From positions 30,765-66,391 of the forward strand of contig DHWU01000058.1 in the NCBI GenBank assembly GCA_002413345.1: 35,627 bases of DNA, given 5' to 3'. Within the stretch, counting starts at the first letter, position 1, and each line of letters begins with the position of its first letter. Positions 14,279 through 22,138 of this stretch are shown piece after piece. Under the pieces are notes generated by a model. It saw only the letters and a list, made by a program, of their open reading frames with translations, made no database searches and had not been told where the DNA came from. Both the position numbers and the translations under genes were made by a program. This DNA is from Propionibacteriaceae bacterium UBA5174. GTDB lineage: Bacteria; Actinomycetota; Actinomycetes; Propionibacteriales; Propionibacteriaceae.

Positions 14279-17218
14279 GTGAGCGAAGTCAGGGGCGAGT
14301 TCGGCGCGGACCCGTGGGCGTGGCTGGATGAGATCCACGATGAAGAACAGCCGGATCTGAGCGATTTTCGGGTGCTGGCGGTTTTGCTCCCAGTCGGTGG
14401 TGATTCGGCGCGTTGTCGATCGGCAATCGAGGCCCAGGATGCGCCGGTGGCGGCAATCGTGACTGAGCTGATGCCTGAGCAGGTCGGTGACTGGATCTGG
14501 GTAGTTCCAGATGACACCGAACCTGAGCCGGATGCGCTTTCGGCTCTGTTAGGTCGAGTACTCAAGCAACACGATGCTGCGGTGGTCGGTGCGCTCCTGC
14601 TTGAACCCCGCCGGCGGGGTGCGGGCAAGATGGTCAGCGATTGGGCGCAGACCATCTCCGGCAATGGCCGAATCCGCACGCTCACTGAGCCAGGCGAGCT
14701 TTACCAGGGCCAGTTGACTGCGGGCCCAGCGCTGGGACTGCCCGCTGCTGGCATGCTCGTGCGCGGCGATGCTTGGCGCTTCCTTGGCGGTTTCAACCTG
14801 GACTTGCCTAGCAGCCATTGGGGGCTGGACTTCGGCTGGCGAGCCAATTTGACCGGCTACCGGGTAGTCGCTGAGCCAGCTGCTCAGCTGACAAATTACG
14901 CGGACTTTGGTGACGCGGCCGAGAGTCGATCGGCTGGACTGGCGCTTACCGTCGCGAACTCACCAAAACCGTGGCGTTGGTTGGTGTCCACCAGGTTGGC
15001 CGTGGTGACCGCATTGGTCTCTCTGGGATTTCTCCTAGGTAAGGATCTGGCTAGGGCTGGGGAAGAGATTCGCGGTCTGTGGCGCTGGGTGGTCAATCGC
15101 GGGCTGCGCCGCGACTTGGCTGATCAGCTGTACTCACTCCCGGTCACCCCTGCCACGCGGGCGACTACCCGCGCATTACAGCCGGCCAGATGGTCCGGTA
15201 TCCGGCGGGCGTTTGGGTTGTCGGTGTCTCGATTGGGTGGCTGGGTTGAGACTTTCTCTGGCCGCGGTGACGCGGTGAGCCTGGACGAGATGATCGGTGA
15301 TGATTTCTCCGACCTCGGAGGCGGGTACCGGTCGAAGATTCCGTTCGTGGCGATAACCATGATTGCGCTGGTGATCGGTGCGTTGATCGCCGCTCGGAAT
15401 AGTCTCAGGGGCGGCTACCTCACGGGCCCCGAGCTTTTGCCAGCACCGCAGAATTGGACCGAGCTGATCGCCATCTACACCGCGCCAGTAGCTGGCACCA
15501 GCGGGGGCGGGGCTCCTTGGTCCGCACTAGTGGGGCTGTCCTCACTAATCACTTTCGGCAATCCAGATTGGCTGGTTACTGGACTGTTGGTCTTGGCCGT
15601 GCCGCTGTCTTGGCTGCTTTCTTTCCGGCTGTTGCGCCGACTGGTGGGAGACAAAATCCTCGCGGCCATCGCGGCATTTGCCTACGCGTTGACTCCGGTC
15701 CTGGTCGGTGGTTTGAACTCAGCCAATCTGGGCGTTGCTGCGGTAACAGTGCTGTTGCCGGTGGCTGGCTACAGCCTCCTTGGCTGGGTGAAGGATGCTG
15801 ATTGGAGCTGGCGGGCCGCGGGTTCGGTGGCGTTCTGGATCACCTTGATCTGTGCCTTGGTGCCGCTTTTTTGGGTGGTCGCCTTGGTGTTGGCGCTTTG
15901 GTACGGGCTGCGTGGCCACTCGATCAAGGCATGGTTGCAGTGGGTGGCGGTATTGGCCGCGCCGCTGCTCGCCTTAGTCGGGCCTTGGGGTGAAAGCTTG
16001 CTGCGTTACCCCGGACGGCTACTAACCGGAATCGAGCCGATCCTCGCCCCCAACACTTCGGTCCCGGCCTGGGAAGTGGTGATTGGTCACTCGGTCAGTT
16101 CGGCTGCGCCACTTTGGTTGTCGATCGCCTTCTTTGTGGTCAGTTGGGTCGCCGCATTCCTGGGGTCCTGGCGGCGCCCATCGTTCTCGCTGCCACCGCT
16201 GGGAATCGCTGCTGGCGCCGCTGTGGTCGCGATTGCGATTACTCGGTTGGCAGTCGAGGTGCCGCCGGGAATCTGGATTCGGCCACAGGCGTTGGAGTGG
16301 CAAGTCTTGTTGGCTGCAGCATTGATCCTTGCGGCAGTCGGTGGACTTGACGGGATAGCTGCGGATCTCGCTGACAAGGCACTTGGTCTTCGGCACTTTG
16401 CCAGCCTGGTTCTGGTGGCGTTGGCGGCCGCTTCGGTAGGGGCCGTTGCGATTTGGTGGGTTATCGGCGGCCAACTTGGGTTGGCTCGAACCACACTCTC
16501 GCAGGTGCCAGCCTTTATTCAGGAGGCTCAGCTGTCGAATACTCCGGGCCGAACCATGACTTTGAAGGTGAACGGCGGTGTGGTGCGTTGGGGCGTAGCT
16601 GAAGGTGAGTTTTCCCGACTGGGAGATGGTGAACGGGGACTCACCTTCGCTGGTGATCGCAAGTCCGCGTTGCTGGCGGCTTCGGTCTCGGCCCGGTTGA
16701 TCGGTGGAAGTGGGGACGACCAGATTCTTCCTGATCTGGTCCGGCTCGGAGTGTCTTACATTGTGTTGGTCGGCGGGAATGGCGCTCAAGAGATCGCAAT
16801 CAACAACACTCCTGGACTGGGGATCGGTACCGGCAGCGAAAATCGTCGGGTTTGGCCGGTACCCGGCTCGGCGATTGCGGTGGTGGCTGATGGGTCCGTC
16901 TACGCCGCCACGGGCGATGGGGAGCAAATCAGTGCTGGTTCTGAAAGTCGGACGTTGGAGTTCGCCCAAGCGGCCGATCCACGCTGGGATATTACGGTGG
17001 GGGGAGTTCGCCTCGACCCGTTGGATAGTGACCAGCCGGGTTCGGTTTACAACCTAGGCAGCAGAAGTGGTGAGTTGCGGATTGTCTTTAACTCGGGCAC
17101 ACCATGGTGGATCTGGGTTCAGTCGTTGGGGTTGCTGGTGCTAGCCGTGCTAGCGGCACCGGCGGTGCGTCGTCGCGCACCGGCAGAACCTCGTCGGATC
17201 GCCGGAGGTGAACAGTGA
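14279..17218 (+). CDS. Large membrane glycosyltransferase (GT2-like N-terminus, multi-helix C-terminus)
   Basis: The 979-residue protein has two parts. The first 230 residues resemble a degenerate family 2 glycosyltransferase: VLAVLLPVGGD, a putative metal-binding WVVPDDTEPEPDAL (PDD at 77-79), AAGMLVRGDAWRFLGGF, and GLDFGWRANLTGYRV with VVAEPAAQLTNY. From about 234 to 720 there are ten or more membrane helices, and the segment from about 735 to 960 is an extracytoplasmic domain ending in a last helix and a short basic tail. It is probably an envelope glycan transferase using lipid-linked sugars; the acceptor is unknown. It lies directly after whiB2 as in many actinobacteria, and its stop overlaps the DUF5719 start (GTGA). 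The GTG at 14279 has a GAGAGGTGG site. Confidence 0.8.
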   Translation: MSEVRGEFGADPWAWLDEIHDEEQPDLSDFRVLAVLLPVGGDSARCRSAIEAQDAPVAAIVTELMPEQVGDWIWVVPDDTEPEPDALSALLGRVLKQHDAAVVGALLLEPRRRGAGKMVSDWAQTISGNGRIRTLTEPGELYQGQLTAGPALGLPAAGMLVRGDAWRFLGGFNLDLPSSHWGLDFGWRANLTGYRVVAEPAAQLTNYADFGDAAESRSAGLALTVANSPKPWRWLVSTRLAVVTALVSLGFLLGKDLARAGEEIRGLWRWVVNRGLRRDLADQLYSLPVTPATRATTRALQPARWSGIRRAFGLSVSRLGGWVETFSGRGDAVSLDEMIGDDFSDLGGGYRSKIPFVAITMIALVIGALIAARNSLRGGYLTGPELLPAPQNWTELIAIYTAPVAGTSGGGAPWSALVGLSSLITFGNPDWLVTGLLVLAVPLSWLLSFRLLRRLVGDKILAAIAAFAYALTPVLVGGLNSANLGVAAVTVLLPVAGYSLLGWVKDADWSWRAAGSVAFWITLICALVPLFWVVALVLALWYGLRGHSIKAWLQWVAVLAAPLLALVGPWGESLLRYPGRLLTGIEPILAPNTSVPAWEVVIGHSVSSAAPLWLSIAFFVVSWVAAFLGSWRRPSFSLPPLGIAAGAAVVAIAITRLAVEVPPGIWIRPQALEWQVLLAAALILAAVGGLDGIAADLADKALGLRHFASLVLVALAAASVGAVAIWWVIGGQLGLARTTLSQVPAFIQEAQLSNTPGRTMTLKVNGGVVRWGVAEGEFSRLGDGERGLTFAGDRKSALLAASVSARLIGGSGDDQILPDLVRLGVSYIVLVGGNGAQEIAINNTPGLGIGTGSENRRVWPVPGSAIAVVADGSVYAATGDGEQISAGSESRTLEFAQAADPRWDITVGGVRLDPLDSDQPGSVYNLGSRSGELRIVFNSGTPWWIWVQSLGLLVLAVLAAPAVRRRAPAEPRRIAGGEQ

Positions 17219-18582
17219 AGTCTTGGCTCTGGCCGGCAGCAGTCACCGGTGGAATGGCAATCGCGCTGGTCGCAGGCAGTGTGGTGAGTGCGCAGGGCGT
17301 ACCGGATGAGGCGGCACGGAATTCGGGGACCCGGATCTCGGTCGTTTGTCCAGCGTCCCTGACTGAGACCGCAGATACTGCCATCTCCGCAGCGGGGATC
17401 GATCAGTCGGTGCGGACCTCGGATTTGTCCACCCCCGGCAGTGTGACTGATTGGCCTGGGTTGGCATCGATCAAGAATCCTAGGCAGCCGGTACGGGTAT
17501 CGGCGAATAGCTCACGGCTATTTGGTGCCACCACCGTGTCGGTTGCGTCAAGCGGCACCGCCCGTGGTCTAGGAGTGGCTCAGTGCCTGGCTCCGCAAAC
17601 GACCCACTGGTTCACTGGCACCGACATTTCTGCGCAATCGGGATCCCAGTTCACGCTGGTGAATCTGGACTCGACCGAGGCTGTGGTGGACCTGACCGCA
17701 TTGACTGCGGACGGTAGCGTGGAAGTGCAACGAAGTCTCAGCGTGGCTGGAAACTCAAGTACCACCTTTCCCCTTTCGTCCTTGCCCAAGTCGACCACGC
17801 CGATCGCAGTCGAGGTCACTTCTTCGCCAGGGCGGGTTGCGGCCTTCTTGAGGCAGACCAACTGGTCGAACAAGACCCCGCTGGGTGCTGATTGGGTGCC
17901 AGAAAGCGCGCAGCCAGGCACGGATTTGGTGTTGTCTGGGGTGCCGAACGGAAGCGGACGCCGAACGCTAGTGGTGGCGAACCCAAGCAATCGCACCGCT
18001 GGCGTGGATGTGCAAATGCTCACCGTTGATGGAGCGGTCGAGATAGCGGATGCGCAACGACTTGAGGTGCCGCCAGGTTCGACTCGAAGCGTGGAGTTGG
18101 CTCCCGGGTTGGGTGGGCAGGCGGCTGCGGTGCGGTTGACTTCGACTCAGGCGGTGACCGCCGGTGTACTCATCAACAATGGCCTTTCGTCAGCGAACAG
18201 TGACACGGCAACGGCGGGCGCGGGCACTGCGCTGGCCTCGGATGCTGTCTGGCCCATGGCTTTGGGTAAAGGGACTTCCGCGACTCTTCAGCTGGCTAAC
18301 GCTGGCGATCAGGAAGCGACTTTGGAGCTGTTCATTACTGCCAACAATGCTGCTGCGCAGACATCTCAGGTGAAGGTGGCAGCTGGCTGCCTCACCCAGG
18401 TCAAGCTACCCAATGCGGATACCGTCACCATCCGCATCCAGACTGCATCACCGTCGGTGCGGGGGTCGGTGGTCGCCACCGCTGACCTAGGGAAAGTGAA
18501 GGGGATTGCGGTTCTCGACCTGACCAGTCAGCTGGCCTCAGCGGGATCTAGCGGGATCGTTTTCGATCCACACCTCGGGTAG
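17215..18582 (+). CDS. Secreted DUF5719-family protein
   Basis: The 455-residue protein starts with a signal peptide or anchor (MKSWLWPAAVTGGMAIALV, cleavage possible near VSAQG), then consists of beta-rich, Ser/Thr/Ala-rich repeats. Repeated modules contain FTLVNLDSTEAVVDL, LVVANPSNRTAGVDVQ and LQLANAGDQEATLEL. These are three similar beta-sandwich-like units with an N-[LP]-[DSG] turn and a following branched-chain strand. Two cysteines occur, one in VAQCLAP and one in AAGCLTQ. The family is restricted to actinobacteria and always sits after this glycosyltransferase; function is unknown. The start overlaps the upstream stop, so the two are translationally coupled. A role in the polymer made or exported by the upstream protein is inference. 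It ends convergent to the zincin-like gene. Confidence 0.75.
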   Translation: MKSWLWPAAVTGGMAIALVAGSVVSAQGVPDEAARNSGTRISVVCPASLTETADTAISAAGIDQSVRTSDLSTPGSVTDWPGLASIKNPRQPVRVSANSSRLFGATTVSVASSGTARGLGVAQCLAPQTTHWFTGTDISAQSGSQFTLVNLDSTEAVVDLTALTADGSVEVQRSLSVAGNSSTTFPLSSLPKSTTPIAVEVTSSPGRVAAFLRQTNWSNKTPLGADWVPESAQPGTDLVLSGVPNGSGRRTLVVANPSNRTAGVDVQMLTVDGAVEIADAQRLEVPPGSTRSVELAPGLGGQAAAVRLTSTQAVTAGVLINNGLSSANSDTATAGAGTALASDAVWPMALGKGTSATLQLANAGDQEATLELFITANNAAAQTSQVKVAAGCLTQVKLPNADTVTIRIQTASPSVRGSVVATADLGKVKGIAVLDLTSQLASAGSSGIVFDPHLG

Positions 18583-18597
18583 GCGGGCTTGGCTCAG

Positions 18598-19035
18598 CTA
18601 ATCCCAGTCTTCTGGGTTGGTATCTGGGTCCAGTTCGTCCAGCGCGATGCCAGTCAACGCCGAAAGTTGCTCGATCAAGGCCCGATGAACCAATTCGCGC
18701 AGTTCTATGGGCGTGCTTGCCCGCCGTTCCAGTGGGCGGCGGAACAACACGACCGCAGCGTTATGTTCATTTGTGGCTGAGGTAGCTGCGGCTAGCGGGA
18801 TCTCACCAGCGTGCAACAAGTTCAGATTGCTGGGGATCTCCTCATAACCGATGTCGATCCCGTCAAAGGCGCGGGGACAGTTCGCTAACCCTTTGGCAAC
18901 TGAAGCGTGCAGGCACTCGGCAAATAGCTCTGCTCCGCGAGCTTGCCCGTTCACTCGCACTGGGGCGCCGGTGAACGGATTCGCCGCGGCCAGTGGACCG
19001 CGAAGTCCGCGTCCATGCCGATTGCGTCGCCTCAC
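18598..19035 (-). CDS. Metallopeptidase-family (DUF1025/zincin-like) protein without HExxH
   Basis: The 145-residue protein matches the actinobacterial zincin-like family typified by M. tuberculosis Rv3259 in both sequence and position. It has a basic N-terminus RRRNRHGRGLRGPLAA, the EEIPSNL segment, VVLFRRPLERRA and a helix ELRELVHRALIEQLSALTGI, then an acidic end. Classical members have HExxH. Here the site reads HRALIEQ (H117-R118), so the catalytic Glu and second His are missing and proteolysis is unlikely. The GTG at 19035 has a TACGCT box 6 nt upstream, which supports that start. It is divergent from DUF3499 (141-bp gap) and convergent with DUF5719 (15 bp). The conserved location suggests a role linked to the wall or phosphomannomutase block. 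Confidence 0.78.
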   Translation of the reverse strand: MRRRNRHGRGLRGPLAAANPFTGAPVRVNGQARGAELFAECLHASVAKGLANCPRAFDGIDIGYEEIPSNLNLLHAGEIPLAAATSATNEHNAAVVLFRRPLERRASTPIELRELVHRALIEQLSALTGIALDELDPDTNPEDWD

Positions 19036-19041
19036 CTGCCC

Positions 19042-19047
19042 AGCGTA
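19042..19047 (-). promoter_or_regulatory. Leaderless -10 box of the zincin-like gene
   Basis: On the minus strand TACGCT, GGGCAG (6 nt), then GTG at 19035. It pairs with the opposite-facing TAGCCT box of DUF3499 in the same 141-base gap; nothing else clear is seen between them. Confidence 0.45.
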
Positions 19048-19164
19048 ATGCCCCGCAGGATTCCGCAGTTGAAAAGCCGGCGGCGCCCGTCGTGCGGTGC
19101 TCCAAGCATTGAGGGGAACCCGGCGACACCATCAGTAGCTAACCGCAACCTTCGGTCTTGGGGC

Positions 19165-19170
19165 TAGCCT
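19165..19170 (+). promoter_or_regulatory. Leaderless -10 box of the DUF3499 gene
   Basis: TAGCCT, GGACCG (6 nt), then the GTG at 19177, with no Shine-Dalgarno sequence. Confidence 0.5.
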
Positions 19171-19176
19171 GGACCG

Positions 19177-19527
19177 GTGATCAATCGGCGCTGCTCTAGG
19201 ACGGCCTGCACTCATCCTGCGGTGGCCACCCTCACCTTCGCCTATGCCGATTCCACTGCCGTTCTCGGCCCGCTGTCGATGCGTCCCGAGCCGGGTACCT
19301 ACGACCTCTGCGCCGCGCATTCCGAACGGTTGAGTGTGCCCCGAGGCTGGGATGTGGTCCGGCTTCCTGGTGATTTGAGTACTCCCCGAGCATCGGTTGA
19401 TGACTTGATGTCACTGGCCGATGCGGTTCGCAAGGCCGGGTTGGGTGAGGACGCTCCGGTCACCGAACCCAGTTTCAGTCGGCGCAAAGGGCACTTGGCG
19501 GTGCTGGCTGACCCCGAGGATGGCTAG
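19177..19527 (+). CDS. DUF3499 family protein
   Basis: This 116-residue actinobacteria-specific protein is recognised by the N-terminal block RRCSRTACTHPAVATLTFAY, the segment VLGPLSMRPEPGTYDLC-AAH and PRGWDVVRL. Conserved cysteines (CSRTAC and YDLCAAH, with a nearby His) suggest a small zinc-binding fold. The C-terminal half is variable and carries an SRRKGHLAVL end. Function is unknown. It is found directly upstream of phosphomannomutase in many actinobacteria, including the M. tuberculosis Rv3258c position. The next gene begins only 17 bp downstream but has its own TAGGCT box, so the two can be transcribed independently. Confidence 0.8.
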   Translation: MINRRCSRTACTHPAVATLTFAYADSTAVLGPLSMRPEPGTYDLCAAHSERLSVPRGWDVVRLPGDLSTPRASVDDLMSLADAVRKAGLGEDAPVTEPSFSRRKGHLAVLADPEDG

Positions 19528-19532
19528 CGCGC

Positions 19533-19538
19533 TAGGCT
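19533..19538 (+). promoter_or_regulatory. Leaderless -10 box of phosphomannomutase
   Basis: TAGGCT, CCTGAC (6 nt), then GTG at 19545. It lies in the 17-bp gap after DUF3499, leaving no room for a leader. Confidence 0.5.
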
Positions 19539-19544
19539 CCTGAC

Positions 19545-20897
19545 GTGATTCTTCCAGGAGTGTTTAAGGCCAATGACATTCGCGGCGTGATTACTGGCGA
19601 CGACCCCGAATGGGACCTTGCTGGGGCTCGTGCTGTTGGCGCGGCCTTCGCAGAAGCATTCGAGTTGGCTGGCAAGGAATTTGTGATCAGCCGCGACATG
19701 CGAGTCGCTGGCGCCGAGCTAGTCGCCGCTTTCACCGATGGGGCCAGGGGGCGTGGCGCCAGTGTGGTCGATATTGGCCTAGCTTCGACCGATGGGCTGT
19801 GGTTCGCTTCTGGCTATCTGGGTCTGCCCGGAGTTCAGTTCACTGCTTCACATAACCCGGCCAGCTACAACGGGATCAAGTTCTGTCAGGCCAATGCCTA
19901 CCCGATCAGCCCTGAGTTGATGGCCAAGGTCAAGGAACTGTCCTTCACTGAACTTCGGCAGGTTGAACCTCGCGGAGCACTGCGGACTCTTGAGTTGACC
20001 CAGGCCTATGCCGACAAGTTGCTTTCGCTGGTAGGGCTGTCGGGAATGCGCCGGTTGAAGGTAGTGGTCGACGCCGGTAACGGTATGGCTGGGCTGACCA
20101 CGCCAGCGGTTCTGGGCTCGCTAAATGTGGAAGTGATTGGTCTGTTCCTTGATCTGGACGGCAGCTTCCCAAACCACCCGGCCAACCCATTGGAGCCGGC
20201 CAACCTGGTGGACGCCCAGCAGGCCGTCCTGGCCAATGGTGCAGATCTTGGTCTGGTGTTTGACGGTGATGCCGATCGTTGCTTCATCATCGACGAGCGC
20301 GGCGAAGTGGTTAACCCATCGGTGATCACCGCACTGATTGCCCGAGCTGAACTGGCCCGCGAACCCGGGGCGTCCATTGTGGTCAACACCATTACCTCCA
20401 AGGCGGTGAGCGAGGTGGTGGCTGACTGCGGCGGCAAGGTCGTGGTGAGTGCAGTCGGACACACCCGGATGAAAGCGCTGATGGCAAGCCATAATGCGAT
20501 TTTCGGTGGCGAACATTCGGCACATTATTACTTCCGGGACTTTTGGGGAGCCGACACCGGCATGTTGGCCGCACTTCACGTGCTGGCGCTGTTGGGCAAG
20601 GCCAGCAGCATGTCTGCGTTGGCCGCGCAGCTGCCCGGTTACGCAGCCTCTGGTGAGATCAACTCCACCGTCGCTGATCCGGCCGCCACGACCGCGGCGG
20701 TGGCGGCCGCCATGGGGAGCCTCGGTGAGGTGTCTTGGATCGATGGACTGCTGATCAGCGGTGCTGATTGGTGGTTGAGTGTCCGTGAGTCCAATACCGA
20801 ACCCTTACTACGACTCAATATTGAAGCCCGAACCGAGAGTAAAGTCGCCGAACTGCGCGACGCCGCCCTTTCGATCATCCGCAAGGAGCAGTCATGA
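19545..20897 (+). CDS. manB: Phosphomannomutase/phosphoglucomutase
   Basis: The 450-residue alpha-D-phosphohexomutase interconverts mannose-6-phosphate and mannose-1-phosphate, supplying the GDP-mannose pyrophosphorylase encoded at 11969-13045. Domain 1 begins FKANDIRGVI; the phosphoserine loop is TASHNPASYNG with Ser102; the Mg site is FDGDADRCF (240-245); the sugar-binding loop is GGEHSAHYYFRDFWGADTG; the C-terminal phosphate loop is RESNTEPLLRLNIEA. Length is normal for the family. In mycobacteria it is called pmmA or manB. It ends in an ATGA overlap with the Trm112-like gene, so translation is coupled. Dual glucose/mannose specificity is common and cannot be excluded. Confidence 0.94.
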   Translation: MILPGVFKANDIRGVITGDDPEWDLAGARAVGAAFAEAFELAGKEFVISRDMRVAGAELVAAFTDGARGRGASVVDIGLASTDGLWFASGYLGLPGVQFTASHNPASYNGIKFCQANAYPISPELMAKVKELSFTELRQVEPRGALRTLELTQAYADKLLSLVGLSGMRRLKVVVDAGNGMAGLTTPAVLGSLNVEVIGLFLDLDGSFPNHPANPLEPANLVDAQQAVLANGADLGLVFDGDADRCFIIDERGEVVNPSVITALIARAELAREPGASIVVNTITSKAVSEVVADCGGKVVVSAVGHTRMKALMASHNAIFGGEHSAHYYFRDFWGADTGMLAALHVLALLGKASSMSALAAQLPGYAASGEINSTVADPAATTAAVAAAMGSLGEVSWIDGLLISGADWWLSVRESNTEPLLRLNIEARTESKVAELRDAALSIIRKEQS

Positions 20898-21064
20898 CCG
20901 AATTGCCCGCCGAATTGTTGGATCTGCTGGTCTGCCCGTCCTGCCACACCAAGCTCGCCTGGGATTACGAGGCTGAAGAACTGGCCTGCACTGGCTGTGA
21001 ATTGGCTTATCCGGTGCGTGACGGGATTCCGATCCTGCTGGTGGACCAAGCGCGTAAGGCCTGA
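20894..21064 (+). CDS. Trm112-family small zinc-binding protein
   Basis: This 56-residue protein opens with LLDLLVCPSCHTKL and has a second pair in LACTGCELAYPVRDGIPILL. Cys14, Cys17, Cys32 and Cys35 form a zinc ribbon, and PVRDGIPILL is the family hallmark. Eukaryotic Trm112 activates methyltransferases; the bacterial role is largely unknown. Its ATG overlaps the phosphomannomutase stop (ATGA), and the SIS-domain gene begins 2 bp after its own stop, so the three genes form one tightly packed operon. The same gene order is widespread in actinobacteria. It was missed by size-limited gene listing, but the motifs and overlap leave little doubt. Confidence 0.88.
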   Translation: MTELPAELLDLLVCPSCHTKLAWDYEAEELACTGCELAYPVRDGIPILLVDQARKA

Positions 21065-21066
21065 TC

Positions 21067-22077
21067 ATGGTTGAGTTTGAGGATGGGCGCTTAGAAGACC
21101 AAGCGGTGCTGAGCGCGGCCGATTCACTGTTGCGTCCGCTGGCTGAGACCGGCTCAAGGTTGCGCCGGGCGGCGATGTTGGCCGACAGCTCGCTGGCCGC
21201 GATCGAACCGGAAGAACATGTTCGGGCGATGATCACCTTCGGACCGGAGGCTCGCCTGTTGCGGGCGGTGCTGGAGCCCACCTGCACTGTGCCACTGGTG
21301 GCATGGCCCAGGTTAGGTCTGCCTGGCTGGGTTGGGCCGCTGGATGTGGTTGTGGTTCTTGGCGGCGGCGACAAAGCCACCTTGGCCGGTGCCTTCGAGG
21401 CAGTGCGACGTGGTTGCCGACTGCTGGTGGTGGCGCCGCCTGATTCGGTATTGGCCAGAGAAGCGGCATCCTCGGCAACCACGCTGTTGCCCACGGTGAG
21501 CAATGATCCGCTGGCCGCTGCGATCGTCGCGTTGGCCGGGATGGATCGGCTTGGTCTTGGACCGGAGATCCGGCTGCCGCAGGTGGCCGACGCGATGGAT
21601 CAGGTCGCAGCCGAGTCGTCTGCCTTGGTTGATGTCTCGGCCAATCCGGCCAAGGCGATGGCTATGGAGCTGGCTGATGCGTCGCCTCTGGTCTGGGGCG
21701 GTTCGATTCTGGCGGCTCGGGCGTCAAGGCGGATTGCCGAAGCTCTGCGCGCTGCCACTGGACGGGTGGTGCTGTCGGCCGATGCTGGTGCGCTGGCGCC
21801 ACTGGTGGCCTCAGTCTCGCCGCGCGATCCCTTTGCCGATCCCTTTGAAGAGACCCCGCGGAATCGCCGTCCCGGTTTGGTGATTGTGGATGATGGGCGC
21901 GATGACGAGCAGGCCAGCGAAGAACGCCAGCTGCTGCGCAACTTGAGTTACACCCAGGAAGTGACGGTTTCCAACCTCTGTCATGACCATGGCGATCCGG
22001 TTGAGCGCTACGCCGTCCTGTTACTTAAAGGGTTGTTTGCTGCGGCCTACTTGCAGATTGGTCTTGGTCGGCACTGA
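21067..22077 (+). CDS. SIS-domain/TobH-like sugar isomerase homologue
   Basis: The 336-residue protein has a divergent sugar-isomerase (SIS) fold. A glycine-rich VVVVLGGGDKATLAGAFEAVRRG follows the segment TCTVPLVAWPRLGLPGW, and LLVVAPPDSVLA and a second half (VWGGSILAARASRRIAEALRAA) follow. It matches the mycobacterial TobH/Rv3256c type by position and length, and is related to bacterial bifunctional phosphoglucose/phosphomannose isomerases. Classic catalytic residues are not obvious to me. Coming right after phosphomannomutase it may handle mannose-6-phosphate; this is inference. The canonical manA, which follows in M. tuberculosis, is not present downstream, so this protein may be the only local candidate for fructose-6-P/mannose-6-P interconversion. 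Confidence 0.72.
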   Translation: MVEFEDGRLEDQAVLSAADSLLRPLAETGSRLRRAAMLADSSLAAIEPEEHVRAMITFGPEARLLRAVLEPTCTVPLVAWPRLGLPGWVGPLDVVVVLGGGDKATLAGAFEAVRRGCRLLVVAPPDSVLAREAASSATTLLPTVSNDPLAAAIVALAGMDRLGLGPEIRLPQVADAMDQVAAESSALVDVSANPAKAMAMELADASPLVWGGSILAARASRRIAEALRAATGRVVLSADAGALAPLVASVSPRDPFADPFEETPRNRRPGLVIVDDGRDDEQASEERQLLRNLSYTQEVTVSNLCHDHGDPVERYAVLLLKGLFAAAYLQIGLGRH

Positions 22078-22138
22078 TCCGTTCGATGCCGGGCTCTCGG
22101 TGTGAGTGGGTTGGTGACATCTGGCAGGATGGGTCGCC

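Noticed and set aside
16022..16969. 315-codon minus-strand open frame inside the glycosyltransferase gene
   Set aside because: Low-complexity, Arg/Pro/Gln/Asp-rich and antisense to a continuous membrane-protein frame.
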